From assembly GCA_017519885.1 (NCBI GenBank), contig JAFWRO010000018.1:62001-126000 (forward strand): DNA of 64,000 nt. The letters are read 5' to 3'. The notes below the pieces were generated by a model that saw only the letters and a program-made list of their open reading frames with translations, was not told the DNA's origin and made no database searches. Both the position numbers and the translations under genes were made by a program. Shown here piece after piece: positions 42,291-50,621 of this stretch (its first letter is position 1; the number at the start of each line of letters is the position of its first letter). The stretch is from Liminaster sp017519885. Lineage in GTDB: Bacteria; Bacteroidota; Bacteroidia; Bacteroidales; UBA3663.

Positions 42291-45200
42291 TTAGAAGCTC
42301 AGACTAAGACCAAAGGTCCACTTGCGAAGATTCGGATAGGTGCCGTAGCCGCCTGCCATCTTGTCGGTGAAGTGGTCGGGATAGGGATTGTAGAACGAAA
42401 TGATGTTCTGGCCCGTCACATTGATACGGATACCATCGACACCCATCTTCTTGACCCAACCCTTGGGAAGTGAGTAGGCGAGGGTGAGACGATTCAGGCG
42501 GACATCCGTATTGCTGATACGCCAGAATGTCGATGTGGTGGCATTGACGCTGGAGTAAGCGAGGTTTGGATACTTGGCATCACGATTAGCATTGACCACA
42601 ACGTTACCCGAGGCATCGCGCACATCCTGATAGGAATACATGTCATCAGGATTCCAGAACGAAGGCATGTTGGTGTAGTCAAGACCATCGCCTGGCTTGA
42701 GAGCAGCCGATGGGATGGTGCTGTAACTGCCCCACGAAGCCGAAATCTGTCCGGTGACGGAGAGGCTCTTCCACTCTACCGAGAAGTTGGTCGTAAAGCC
42801 CCAAGGATTGCTCGAACGTGTCGAGATCTGCACTTGGTCGTTGTCCTTATCGACGATGCCATCAGGAGCGGCATACGTTCCGTCGGCCTGCTGTGGTCCG
42901 CGCACATCCTTATAGATGAGCATACCGGGCTTCACCTGATCCTTGCTCATACCAAGGTAGCTGGAGATGCCGAAGCGGTCGAAGTATTCGTCGATTTCCT
43001 GATAACTGCGGAACATGCCCAGGCACTGCAGGCCCCAGAGACCGACATCGGAGCGCTTGTTGCGCTGCATCTGACGATAGATGTACTCAGTAGCCCAGTC
43101 AATATTGAGCACCTTGTTGTCGCTATAGCCCGTGTTGACACCGATCTTGTACTTCCAGTCCTTGCCGATCTTGTCCTTCCAGTTGAGCGAGAGCTCGACA
43201 CCGTAGTTATCCATCTCACCCAGGTTAAGGGCAGCCGTCTGGGTACCGATGACGGTCGAGACGGACTTGTTGAGGTTGAGCAGCATCTCGCGGTTCCAGG
43301 TGTAGTAGGCATCGATGTTGATGCCGAGACGATTCTGGAACGTGTTGAAGTCGATACCGATGTTGCCCTTGTACGACTTGTCCCAATGGACGTCGCGGTT
43401 CACGGCCGAGTTGTTCTTGTTGATGGTGATGCGGTTAAGCGTCTCCTGGCTGTTGCCTGTGCCGAAAGCGGGGCCGCGGTTGGCATCCTGCGCATAGACC
43501 TGCATCCACTGCCAGGCCGCCGTATTGTCACGACCGGTCAAGCCGAACGAAGCACGGAGCTTCAGGTAATCGATGCCGGGACGGTCGGCCAACCAGGACT
43601 CCTTGGAGAGTACCCAACCGATAGAGGCCGATGGGAACGTGCCCCAATGGTTCTCGGGAGCAAACTTGGTGGAAGCATCCGAACGCAACAGGAACTCGAG
43701 CAGATACTTGTCGGCGTAAGCATAGTTGGCTCGACCGATGTAGGAAAGGGTACCTGACTCTGCACGAGTAAAGGTGACGATCTTGGTGTTGGCCTCAGCC
43801 GAATTGGACTGACCTGTGGTGAAAGGATAAGGATCGCTGACGTAACCATAGAGATACTCGTTCTCAGCCTCACTGCGCTCTATCGAGAAGAGGGCGCCTA
43901 CATGATGCTGACCGAAGTCGCGGTTGTAGGAGACGTTGAAGTTGATCTGATAGTTGTCGGTGCGATTGGTATTGCGCGACAGGAACGAAGGCGAACCATT
44001 CGAAATGGTCATTGCCGTAAAGTTGTCAACAGCGAGCACCACGTCGTCGCCATAGCCGGCACCCGTCGGGGTGTAAAGGTGCGAACCCGTTCCGTAGCGG
44101 TTGTGGAGGGTATAGATGGTATAGTCCGTACCGTACTGGTTGGTCTTGCTGTTGTTGATGCTCTTCGAATAGGTGAAGCGGGCGGTGAGACCCTTCAGTG
44201 GCTTCCAGAAACCGAAGTCGAGGTCAAGACTGCCGCTGAAAGTCGTGTTGTTGTTCACCGTCTTGCTATAGTCGCCATTCTCCTGGAGCGTGTTGAACGA
44301 ATAATACTGGTCGCTGTTCACCGAAGAATTGGTGGGACCATAAGATGCGATAGGTTTGCCATCGACCTCCTCAGGAATATAATAAGGATGGGTGAGCAGC
44401 AGGTTGTAGTCCTTCTCGCTGCTTGTGCCACCGACCTTCACGAGCGGGGTATTCTTGGTTCCATTGTCACCGCTGACAGTAAGGTTGGCCTTCACCCAGT
44501 TGCCGAGCTTGACATCGACGCCTGCACGATAGTTCCAGCGGCTGTAGTCGAGCTTGCCAAGGTTACCGTCCTGGTCGAAGTAACTGATGCCGGCGAAATA
44601 GGAAGCACGCTCGGTAGCGCCGCTGACATTGACCGAATGCTTCTGGGTGAATGCCGAACTCCAATACTTGTCGAGCAGGTCATAACTGAGACCCTGCATG
44701 GCTGCAAGTTCATCCGACTGGAAGAGGTCGGTCAGACGGTTGAGCGTCGTGTTCTTGGGGTCAGCAGCCTTCACGGCATTCCACAAGCGACCATAGTTGT
44801 AGGCCGAAAGCATCTTCGGACGAGCCACTTCGTCGGTAACACCCACCGAGCCCGAGTAGCTGATCTTCGGGGCACCCTGCTGACCCTTCTTGGTGGTAAC
44901 AAGGATGACACCATTGGCAGCACGCGCACCATAGACAGCAGCTGCGGCGTCCTTCAGTACGGAGATTGACTCGATGACGCTTGGGTCGAGATTGTTGAAG
45001 GCAGTTGCGCCGAGGTTCTCGGTGGTATTACCTACCTTCACGTCATTCGGATAGATATATCCGTCGATGACGTAAAGAGGTTCCTGAGCAGTTACACCCA
45101 CGTCACCAAGCGTATTGGTGTCACGGATCTTGATGGTGGCATTCTCGCCTGGACGAGCATCACCACCGCTCACACTCACACCATTGACCATACCGCTGAG

Positions 45201-45626
45201 GGTGGAAGCGAGGCCACCGCTCGAAAGGTCCTGGATGTCGTCCATCTGCACCGTAGCAACAGCACCGGTGAGGTGTGCCTTCTTCTGTACGCCGTAACCA
45301 ACGACTACAACGTCTTCGAGCTGCTGGGCATCCTCCTTGAGGACAACCTGCTTGGTGTCACTGGGCACGGTTTCGGTAATATATCCGAGGAACATCACCT
45401 TGAGGGTCGATTTCTCGGGAGCTTGAATCACGTAATTACCGTCGATGTCGGTAATGGTTCCTGTGGTGGTTCCCACTACTTGAACGGTTGCGCCAATGAT
45501 GGGTTCTCCCAACTCATCCACTACAGTACCCTTGACTGTACGGTTCGTCTGAGCCATGACCGAAATGGTCAGAAGGCTACAAACGACTGGCAAAAGTATT
45601 CTTCTGATTGCGCTTTTCATAATCAT
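42291..45626 (-). CDS. SusC/RagA-family TonB-dependent transporter
   Basis: A 1111-residue SusC-type outer-membrane transporter. Order: signal peptide (about 1-26), CarboxypepD_reg-like domain (VKGTVVDELGEPIIGATVQVVGTTTGTITDIDGNYVI; about 30-110), TonB box/plug region (LEDVVVVGYGVQKKAHLTGAV; RGVI-like NGVILVTTKKGQQGAPKISYSGSVG) and a large barrel ending in LRKWTFGLSLSF. The start overlaps the stop of the upstream beta-helix gene in an ATGA arrangement; an alternative ATG six bases later is equally possible. It imports glycan fragments captured by SusD, powered by TonB. Third gene of the 48674-to-40056 transcript. Confidence 0.96.
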   Translation of the reverse strand: MIMKSAIRRILLPVVCSLLTISVMAQTNRTVKGTVVDELGEPIIGATVQVVGTTTGTITDIDGNYVIQAPEKSTLKVMFLGYITETVPSDTKQVVLKEDAQQLEDVVVVGYGVQKKAHLTGAVATVQMDDIQDLSSGGLASTLSGMVNGVSVSGGDARPGENATIKIRDTNTLGDVGVTAQEPLYVIDGYIYPNDVKVGNTTENLGATAFNNLDPSVIESISVLKDAAAAVYGARAANGVILVTTKKGQQGAPKISYSGSVGVTDEVARPKMLSAYNYGRLWNAVKAADPKNTTLNRLTDLFQSDELAAMQGLSYDLLDKYWSSAFTQKHSVNVSGATERASYFAGISYFDQDGNLGKLDYSRWNYRAGVDVKLGNWVKANLTVSGDNGTKNTPLVKVGGTSSEKDYNLLLTHPYYIPEEVDGKPIASYGPTNSSVNSDQYYSFNTLQENGDYSKTVNNNTTFSGSLDLDFGFWKPLKGLTARFTYSKSINNSKTNQYGTDYTIYTLHNRYGTGSHLYTPTGAGYGDDVVLAVDNFTAMTISNGSPSFLSRNTNRTDNYQINFNVSYNRDFGQHHVGALFSIERSEAENEYLYGYVSDPYPFTTGQSNSAEANTKIVTFTRAESGTLSYIGRANYAYADKYLLEFLLRSDASTKFAPENHWGTFPSASIGWVLSKESWLADRPGIDYLKLRASFGLTGRDNTAAWQWMQVYAQDANRGPAFGTGNSQETLNRITINKNNSAVNRDVHWDKSYKGNIGIDFNTFQNRLGINIDAYYTWNREMLLNLNKSVSTVIGTQTAALNLGEMDNYGVELSLNWKDKIGKDWKYKIGVNTGYSDNKVLNIDWATEYIYRQMQRNKRSDVGLWGLQCLGMFRSYQEIDEYFDRFGISSYLGMSKDQVKPGMLIYKDVRGPQQADGTYAAPDGIVDKDNDQVQISTRSSNPWGFTTNFSVEWKSLSVTGQISASWGSYSTIPSAALKPGDGLDYTNMPSFWNPDDMYSYQDVRDASGNVVVNANRDAKYPNLAYSSVNATTSTFWRISNTDVRLNRLTLAYSLPKGWVKKMGVDGIRINVTGQNIISFYNPYPDHFTDKMAGGYGTYPNLRKWTFGLSLSF

Positions 45627-47095
45627 TCAAAGTATCGTGGGTCACCAAACTGCTTGGCAGCAGCAATGCCCTTGGTTGGGGTAAAATAGGACTTCAAACC
45701 ATAGTAGGGGTCACCAAAGTTGATAGCCGAAGAAGACGGCATAGTCATACCGGGGTCATCTTCGGTTGCATACTTGCCCTTATCGGTGGCATCCACTTCG
45801 TTGCTTACACCCCAGATCACATTGTCATCTACCGTGAAATCTGCGGTGTTGTTGCGGATAGCCTTCTGAAGGAGATAGGTGTCGTAGAAGACATTCTTCT
45901 TCAAAGTGAAGGTAGTTCCGCTCTGGGGATAGTTGTTGAACCAGTGTGCACCGGAAAGCATACGCACGAAAGTGCTGTTCTGTACAACTACGCCACCTCG
46001 GCCTGCATAGGCGGGGCCATAGATCTTCTGTGGTGTTGCGTTCGAAGCGTTAGAGAGGCGAAGGAAGTATCCGCTGGCATTCTCCTGGAGGTTGTAGAGG
46101 GTACTGTTGGCAACGGTGAAGTTGAGGATGGTTCCTGTCGAAGCGCCATACATGCTGATGAATGCAGGGTTGGTGCTGTAGTCTGCCTCAATGACACAGT
46201 TGTTGATAGAAAGGTTGGTGAGGGCCCAGTTGGCCTTGCTGCCGCTGAAAAGGCTGCCCTTGACCTCGCGGAAGATGCAATCCTTGAGGATGACGTCGCC
46301 ATCGAGGAAATAGACTTTCTGAGTGCCGCCATACTTAGCCTGCCAAGTCGGCTGGTCGTAGTAGAGCGAAGCATCAGGATTGGGATCGAGGCTGATGGGG
46401 GCAGCTGTGGTGTTCTCACAATCGAAATTGAGGAACTTCACGGTCAAAGGAGCCTGTGTGGTGATGCAGGCCTTGTCCTTTAAGACAATAGTGGCATGAG
46501 AATTCTTATCACTGCGAAGCTGAACGGGCTGCAGGCCGAATGCGACTGTATCACTCACCTCATAGGTTGCACCTGCCTCCAACTCGAAGGCCTGTACATC
46601 CTGGGTTCCTGTCTTCAGATTAGCCTTCACAAAGGCGGCCAGGTCCTGGCCACGAGGCACGATGACAGCAGCCACGAGGGTGGTGTAGTCGTTATAGACC
46701 AGGACATCGGAAGCCGAATTGCCCAACTTCTCATTGGCCATGGTCTGGATGGAAATCTGATACTTGGTGTCTTCCTGCTGCACAAAAGTGAGAGAGCAGC
46801 CATCGACAATGCTGTCATTGACTACGGCTATCGGGTTGGACGGGTCATCGACGATATCGACATTGACCAGATAACCACCGGCGCCATAGACCACTGGCCA
46901 CGACATGACGGTGTAGGTAGCATCGGTGCTATTCTGCGTCGTGAAGCATGAGGCATCCAATTGAGGAGCACTCAGCTGCTGGTTACGCACGCCGGAATCA
47001 TAGCTTTCGAGCTCTACGCCATCAGCGCAGGAAGTGGCAACCCATGCCAACGAGACACAGGCTGCAGCCATTAAAAACTTCTTGGTGATGTACAT
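45623..47095 (-). CDS. Surface lipoprotein with Fn3-like and beta-helix domains (DUF4957/DUF5123 type)
   Basis: A 490-residue lipoprotein (Cys23 in AWVATSC). Residues about 40-150 look like a fibronectin-III-type domain (TYTVMSWPVVYGAGGYLVNVDIVD...YQISIQTMANEKLGNSASDVLVYN). The rest is a right-handed beta-helix typical of DUF4957/DUF5123 proteins found next to SusCD in pectin loci (YFLDGDVILKDCIFREVKGSLFSGSKANWALTNLSINNCVIEADY; GRGGVVVQNSTFVRMLSGAHWFNN; FTLKKNVFYDTY). No clear lyase catalytic residues are seen, so a surface glycan-binding role is more likely than catalysis. Its stop overlaps the SusC start. Confidence 0.8.
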   Translation of the reverse strand: MYITKKFLMAAACVSLAWVATSCADGVELESYDSGVRNQQLSAPQLDASCFTTQNSTDATYTVMSWPVVYGAGGYLVNVDIVDDPSNPIAVVNDSIVDGCSLTFVQQEDTKYQISIQTMANEKLGNSASDVLVYNDYTTLVAAVIVPRGQDLAAFVKANLKTGTQDVQAFELEAGATYEVSDTVAFGLQPVQLRSDKNSHATIVLKDKACITTQAPLTVKFLNFDCENTTAAPISLDPNPDASLYYDQPTWQAKYGGTQKVYFLDGDVILKDCIFREVKGSLFSGSKANWALTNLSINNCVIEADYSTNPAFISMYGASTGTILNFTVANSTLYNLQENASGYFLRLSNASNATPQKIYGPAYAGRGGVVVQNSTFVRMLSGAHWFNNYPQSGTTFTLKKNVFYDTYLLQKAIRNNTADFTVDDNVIWGVSNEVDATDKGKYATEDDPGMTMPSSSAINFGDPYYGLKSYFTPTKGIAAAKQFGDPRYFE

Positions 47096-47195
47096 AGTGT
47101 GTGAAGATTTATAATATGTGTTGAAAAGAGGGAAAAGACCCTTGGCGAGGGCACAGAATGTCCAGCCAAGAGTCTTGTATTGTCAGATCGGACTA

Positions 47196-48674
47196 TTAAC
47201 GGATGACCTTCTTGCCGTTTACGATGTAGATCTGGCTAGGAGTCATCTCGTTGACACGCTGTCCACGGAGGTTGAAGATCGCGCCATTGGCAACCACATC
47301 ATTCACGATGGATTCGATACCTGCGCCCTCGGGAACGGCGAGACGGACACAGTAGAAGTTGATAGCGCCATCGGGATAGGTGATGTCAGCTGTGCCAGCC
47401 TCAACGTTGGTCTCATGTACCTTGAAGACCTTCTTGGCAGCACCTTCAATCTCTACCTCGACATTGCTTTCGTCGAGCAGACCATTGTAGATCTCAGCCT
47501 CGTTCTGGGTAACGACGAGAGCGCGAACCGAAGAGCTGGAAGCTGAACGAGCCATAATCTGGAGCTTGCCGGCTACTGGGATGTTGACGGTGATGAAGCT
47601 GTTGGAGCTGCTCTTGCCACCGGTCTTCAGACGAGTGGTAAACTGCTCGTAAGAGGTCTCGTTGCCAAAGTACTGCTTGTTTTCGTCTACAGTGAACTTG
47701 CCATTGTTGTCGGTGATAACCATTGAGAAGTCACCATCAGCGTAAGATTCCTTAACCTCGGGGAAGGTAAGGGTATAATAGGTGTAGTTCACCTGTGGCT
47801 GCTCACCACCTTCGAAAGTGAACTCATAGCCACCGAAACCGATCTGTGAAGAATCCTGGAAGAGCCAGTAGGTCTTGCCAGCCTCAACCTTGACGAAGAG
47901 GTAGCCCCAGAATGGCTGGTTGCCGGCACCAATAACGTAAGGAGCGGTATCAACGCCTTCCTCGTTCACCTTGGCTGCATTGTGGATGTCCTGGATCTCA
48001 GCAGCGGTGAGGTACTTCTTGGCATTGTAGGTCACGGTCTCGCCATTGATCACAGCTTCCTTCTGCTCGTTCTGGCCGTTGATGTAGCCTTCAGCGGTGT
48101 AAGCAACAGGCTGCTTGCTCGACTCCTCAACAACGTAGGTGTTGCGGTTGCCCTTGTTCGACCAAACCTGAATCTTAAGTGTACCATCTACCTTGGGAGT
48201 GAACTTGTAGTAAAGACCCTGCATTGGCATCTCGTTCTTGTAGTTGTCGCCGTCCTCGGGACCATAGTAAACGTAGGTTGCACGATATTCGCCAGTGGGT
48301 TCGCCATCGCGAATAATCTCCTCGACGCCCATACCTACACAAGGATTGCCTGTACCTTGAATATAGTAGAAGTAAGGAGTCTCAAGACCTTCTTTAACGT
48401 CCTGAAGGTTGGTGCTCTTGGGCTGCCAGGAGATGGCATTCCATTCGGTAACGGTACCATCGGCCAGAATGGTCTTTGGAGTTGAGCCACCAACAGCGAG
48501 AACGTCCATGTTGGCAGTGCCAAAAGAAACCTCAGACGTGCTACCGGTAATATCTCCAACGGGGAAAACAGAGGCCATAGTGCTTGCATCGATAGCAGCG
48601 ACATAACTTTCTGTCTCAGCCATAACTGCGCTGCCGGTCATGAGAGCAGCAGCAAAGAGGAAAAATTTCTTCAT
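47196..48674 (-). CDS. Unknown secreted protein with C-terminal sorting-like motif
   Basis: A 492-residue protein with a signal peptide (MKKFFLFAAALMTGSAVMA). It contains two beta-rich regions that look like sequence relatives (GGSTPKTILADGTVTEWNAISWQPKS; NGKFTVDENKQYFGNETSYEQFTTRLKTGGKSSSNSFITVNIPVAGKLQIMARS), the second resembling a carbohydrate-binding fold. The C-terminus (NGAIFNLRGQRVNEMTPSQIYIVNGKKVIR) is the tail pattern common in Prevotella secreted proteins and similar to type IX sorting domains; the CotH-like protein at 56954 ends similarly. First gene after the -7 box at 48745-48752, so it leads the SusC/D transcript. Probably a surface pectin-binding protein; not proven. Confidence 0.65.
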   Translation of the reverse strand: MKKFFLFAAALMTGSAVMAETESYVAAIDASTMASVFPVGDITGSTSEVSFGTANMDVLAVGGSTPKTILADGTVTEWNAISWQPKSTNLQDVKEGLETPYFYYIQGTGNPCVGMGVEEIIRDGEPTGEYRATYVYYGPEDGDNYKNEMPMQGLYYKFTPKVDGTLKIQVWSNKGNRNTYVVEESSKQPVAYTAEGYINGQNEQKEAVINGETVTYNAKKYLTAAEIQDIHNAAKVNEEGVDTAPYVIGAGNQPFWGYLFVKVEAGKTYWLFQDSSQIGFGGYEFTFEGGEQPQVNYTYYTLTFPEVKESYADGDFSMVITDNNGKFTVDENKQYFGNETSYEQFTTRLKTGGKSSSNSFITVNIPVAGKLQIMARSASSSSVRALVVTQNEAEIYNGLLDESNVEVEIEGAAKKVFKVHETNVEAGTADITYPDGAINFYCVRLAVPEGAGIESIVNDVVANGAIFNLRGQRVNEMTPSQIYIVNGKKVIR

Positions 48675-48744
48675 GAGCTAATAATTTTAATTATGTGGTT
48701 AGTAATATAGGTATATTTCTTTGTATATAAACGCTTTTGCGGTG

Positions 48745-48752
48745 CAAAGATA
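48745..48752 (-). promoter_or_regulatory. Predicted -7 box of the SusC/D transcript
   Basis: TATCTTTG on the minus strand, 70 bp before the start at 48674. The gap 48675-48872 is very A/T-rich and holds no gene. No convincing -33 box at normal spacing. Confidence 0.6.
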
Positions 48753-48872
48753 CATTTTTTATTTAAAAAGTAATATACAATTTTCGGTTTTTTATCAAAA
48801 AATTTGTCTTTTCTTGCACTTTAGGGCAAAAACGCAGTGTTTTTGCCCATTTTTTTTGCGAAAATTATAAAC

Positions 48873-50597
48873 TTAACGGATTCCATACGCATTCAACGTA
48901 TCATAATTGTTGGCAAGATTATGCCAATCGATGCGACTTGAAGTAGGTATGCCATTGATCCACTTTTCGATGTTGGTGTAGCCATCACCGTTGATGTCGC
49001 CATTGGCATCACTGGGATCATTGGGATTGAGACCATTGGCCTTCTCCCACTCGTCGGGCATGCCATCGCCATCCGTATCCTGACGAGGTTCACCCTTGTA
49101 TTCCGGATAACCGCCCATCTGCTTAGGATCGACAATGATGCCAAGCTTATAGCTGTCTTTGCCCATGCGGCGGAACTTGAACGAACCATCCTCAGCCTGT
49201 GACTTGGGCGAAAGACCTGACACATCGCCTTGATACGATTCCGCATCTGCAACATAATAAGGAGTCTTGGTGCGTACCTCCTCGATGATGCGCTCATCGA
49301 CAATGTCACGACAAGGAACAGTAGCTCCAGCGTGTTGCAACACGTAGTCATAGGCTTCCTGGGCTGACAGGATATGCAGGAAAGGCATGGCAGCAGGACG
49401 AACCTGACGCATGTACGACTCATGTCCATCGCAACCGTCATTGTCTTCCACCTGAATACCACCCGCCCAGTTGTCGGCTGTAATGGCAGGGAAACCTTCC
49501 ATAATATTACCTTCGGCAAATACGCGGCCATAGACATGATGATCGAGCTTCGAACGGCCCGATTCGGGCTTCAGGATGCGGTGGCTGATGGGTCCTTCAG
49601 TTGGAGTAGCCGGGCCAGGTCGATAGTAGTTGTTGATGAAGTTGAACTGAGCAGAGTAATCGCCGCCATCAGCTGTGCGATGTACCCAGTTATAGACTAC
49701 ATTGTTGACAAAGTTGAAGATGCCGTTCCAACCGATCGAAGGATTGCGTCCACAGTTCGAAGCCCACAAGTTTCGGATGAATGCTGCATTCTCGCCGCCC
49801 AATGTCGAACCGAAAGCATGATTGTAGGTGTCGAGCGCCTTCGCCGAAATGGTGTTCTGAATGGTCACATTCACCGTGGGATACTTATAGGGCGTGGTCT
49901 TGTACTGTCCCTCCGATTCATCATACATATGACGATAGAACGAAATGTTCTCGTCCAGTCCCCACTCACACGAACAGTGGTCGATCATAATATTTCCTAC
50001 GGGATTACCGCCAAACGAATCCTCACGATGCTCCACACCCGTTTCACCACGGCGGAAACGCATGTGACGAACGATGACATCGTGTGTATTGACGGCAAAC
50101 GATTCTCCTGCAATGCAGACACCATCGCCAGGGGCTGTCTGTCCGGCTATAGTGATATATGGAGCTCGAACATTGATGGGCGTTTCCAATCGGATGACAC
50201 CAGCAACGTTGAAGACTACAATTCTCGCACCACCGGCCTCACAAGCCTCGCGGAATGAACCTGGTCCGCGGTCATTGAGGTTCGTTACGACATAAACCTT
50301 GCCACCTCGGCCTCCGAAAGTGTACATGCCACCGCCTTCAGCGCCAGGGAAAGCCGGGATATCGGCTTGTGGCAGGTCGTAAGGACGATGTGCCCACTTG
50401 ACATAGGGACGACCTTCGCGCGCCTCCTCCTCGATGACGGGGAGCGCCTTTTGCCATGCGATATTCGACATGGAATCCTCATACTGGGCCTTGGCTGCCC
50501 ATCGGGCATTGGCTTCGCTCGTCACTTGAGGATACTGAGCTCGCAGACCCAGCGAACAGACTGACAAGACAAGTGTCAGAAATAATGTGCGTTTCAT
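48873..50597 (-). CDS. PL1-type pectate lyase with C-terminal calcium-binding repeats
   Basis: A 574-residue secreted lyase (signal MKRTLFLTLVLSVCSLGLRAQ). The parallel beta-helix has the PL1 blocks FPGAEGGGMYTFGGRGGKVYVVTNLNDRGPGSFREACE, IVVFNVAGVIRLE, ITIAGQTAPGDGVCIAGESFAV, VIVRHMRFRRG and IMIDHCSCEWGLDENISFY; the latter two carry residues expected for calcium and substrate binding. It would cleave polygalacturonate by beta-elimination. The C-terminus (DTDGDGMPDEWEKANGLNPNDPSDANGDINGDGYTNIEKWING) has thrombospondin-3/dockerin-like calcium loops. It lies 24 bp after the esterase stop and they form one transcript. Confidence 0.92.
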   Translation of the reverse strand: MKRTLFLTLVLSVCSLGLRAQYPQVTSEANARWAAKAQYEDSMSNIAWQKALPVIEEEAREGRPYVKWAHRPYDLPQADIPAFPGAEGGGMYTFGGRGGKVYVVTNLNDRGPGSFREACEAGGARIVVFNVAGVIRLETPINVRAPYITIAGQTAPGDGVCIAGESFAVNTHDVIVRHMRFRRGETGVEHREDSFGGNPVGNIMIDHCSCEWGLDENISFYRHMYDESEGQYKTTPYKYPTVNVTIQNTISAKALDTYNHAFGSTLGGENAAFIRNLWASNCGRNPSIGWNGIFNFVNNVVYNWVHRTADGGDYSAQFNFINNYYRPGPATPTEGPISHRILKPESGRSKLDHHVYGRVFAEGNIMEGFPAITADNWAGGIQVEDNDGCDGHESYMRQVRPAAMPFLHILSAQEAYDYVLQHAGATVPCRDIVDERIIEEVRTKTPYYVADAESYQGDVSGLSPKSQAEDGSFKFRRMGKDSYKLGIIVDPKQMGGYPEYKGEPRQDTDGDGMPDEWEKANGLNPNDPSDANGDINGDGYTNIEKWINGIPTSSRIDWHNLANNYDTLNAYGIR

Positions 50598-50621
50598 AAA
50601 AGGGGAAAAATTAGTTTTTGA

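Noticed and set aside
43902..44969. Long plus-strand frames opposite SusC (also 42834-43757)
   Set aside because: Typical antisense shadows of a G/C-richer gene; no promoter or domain evidence.
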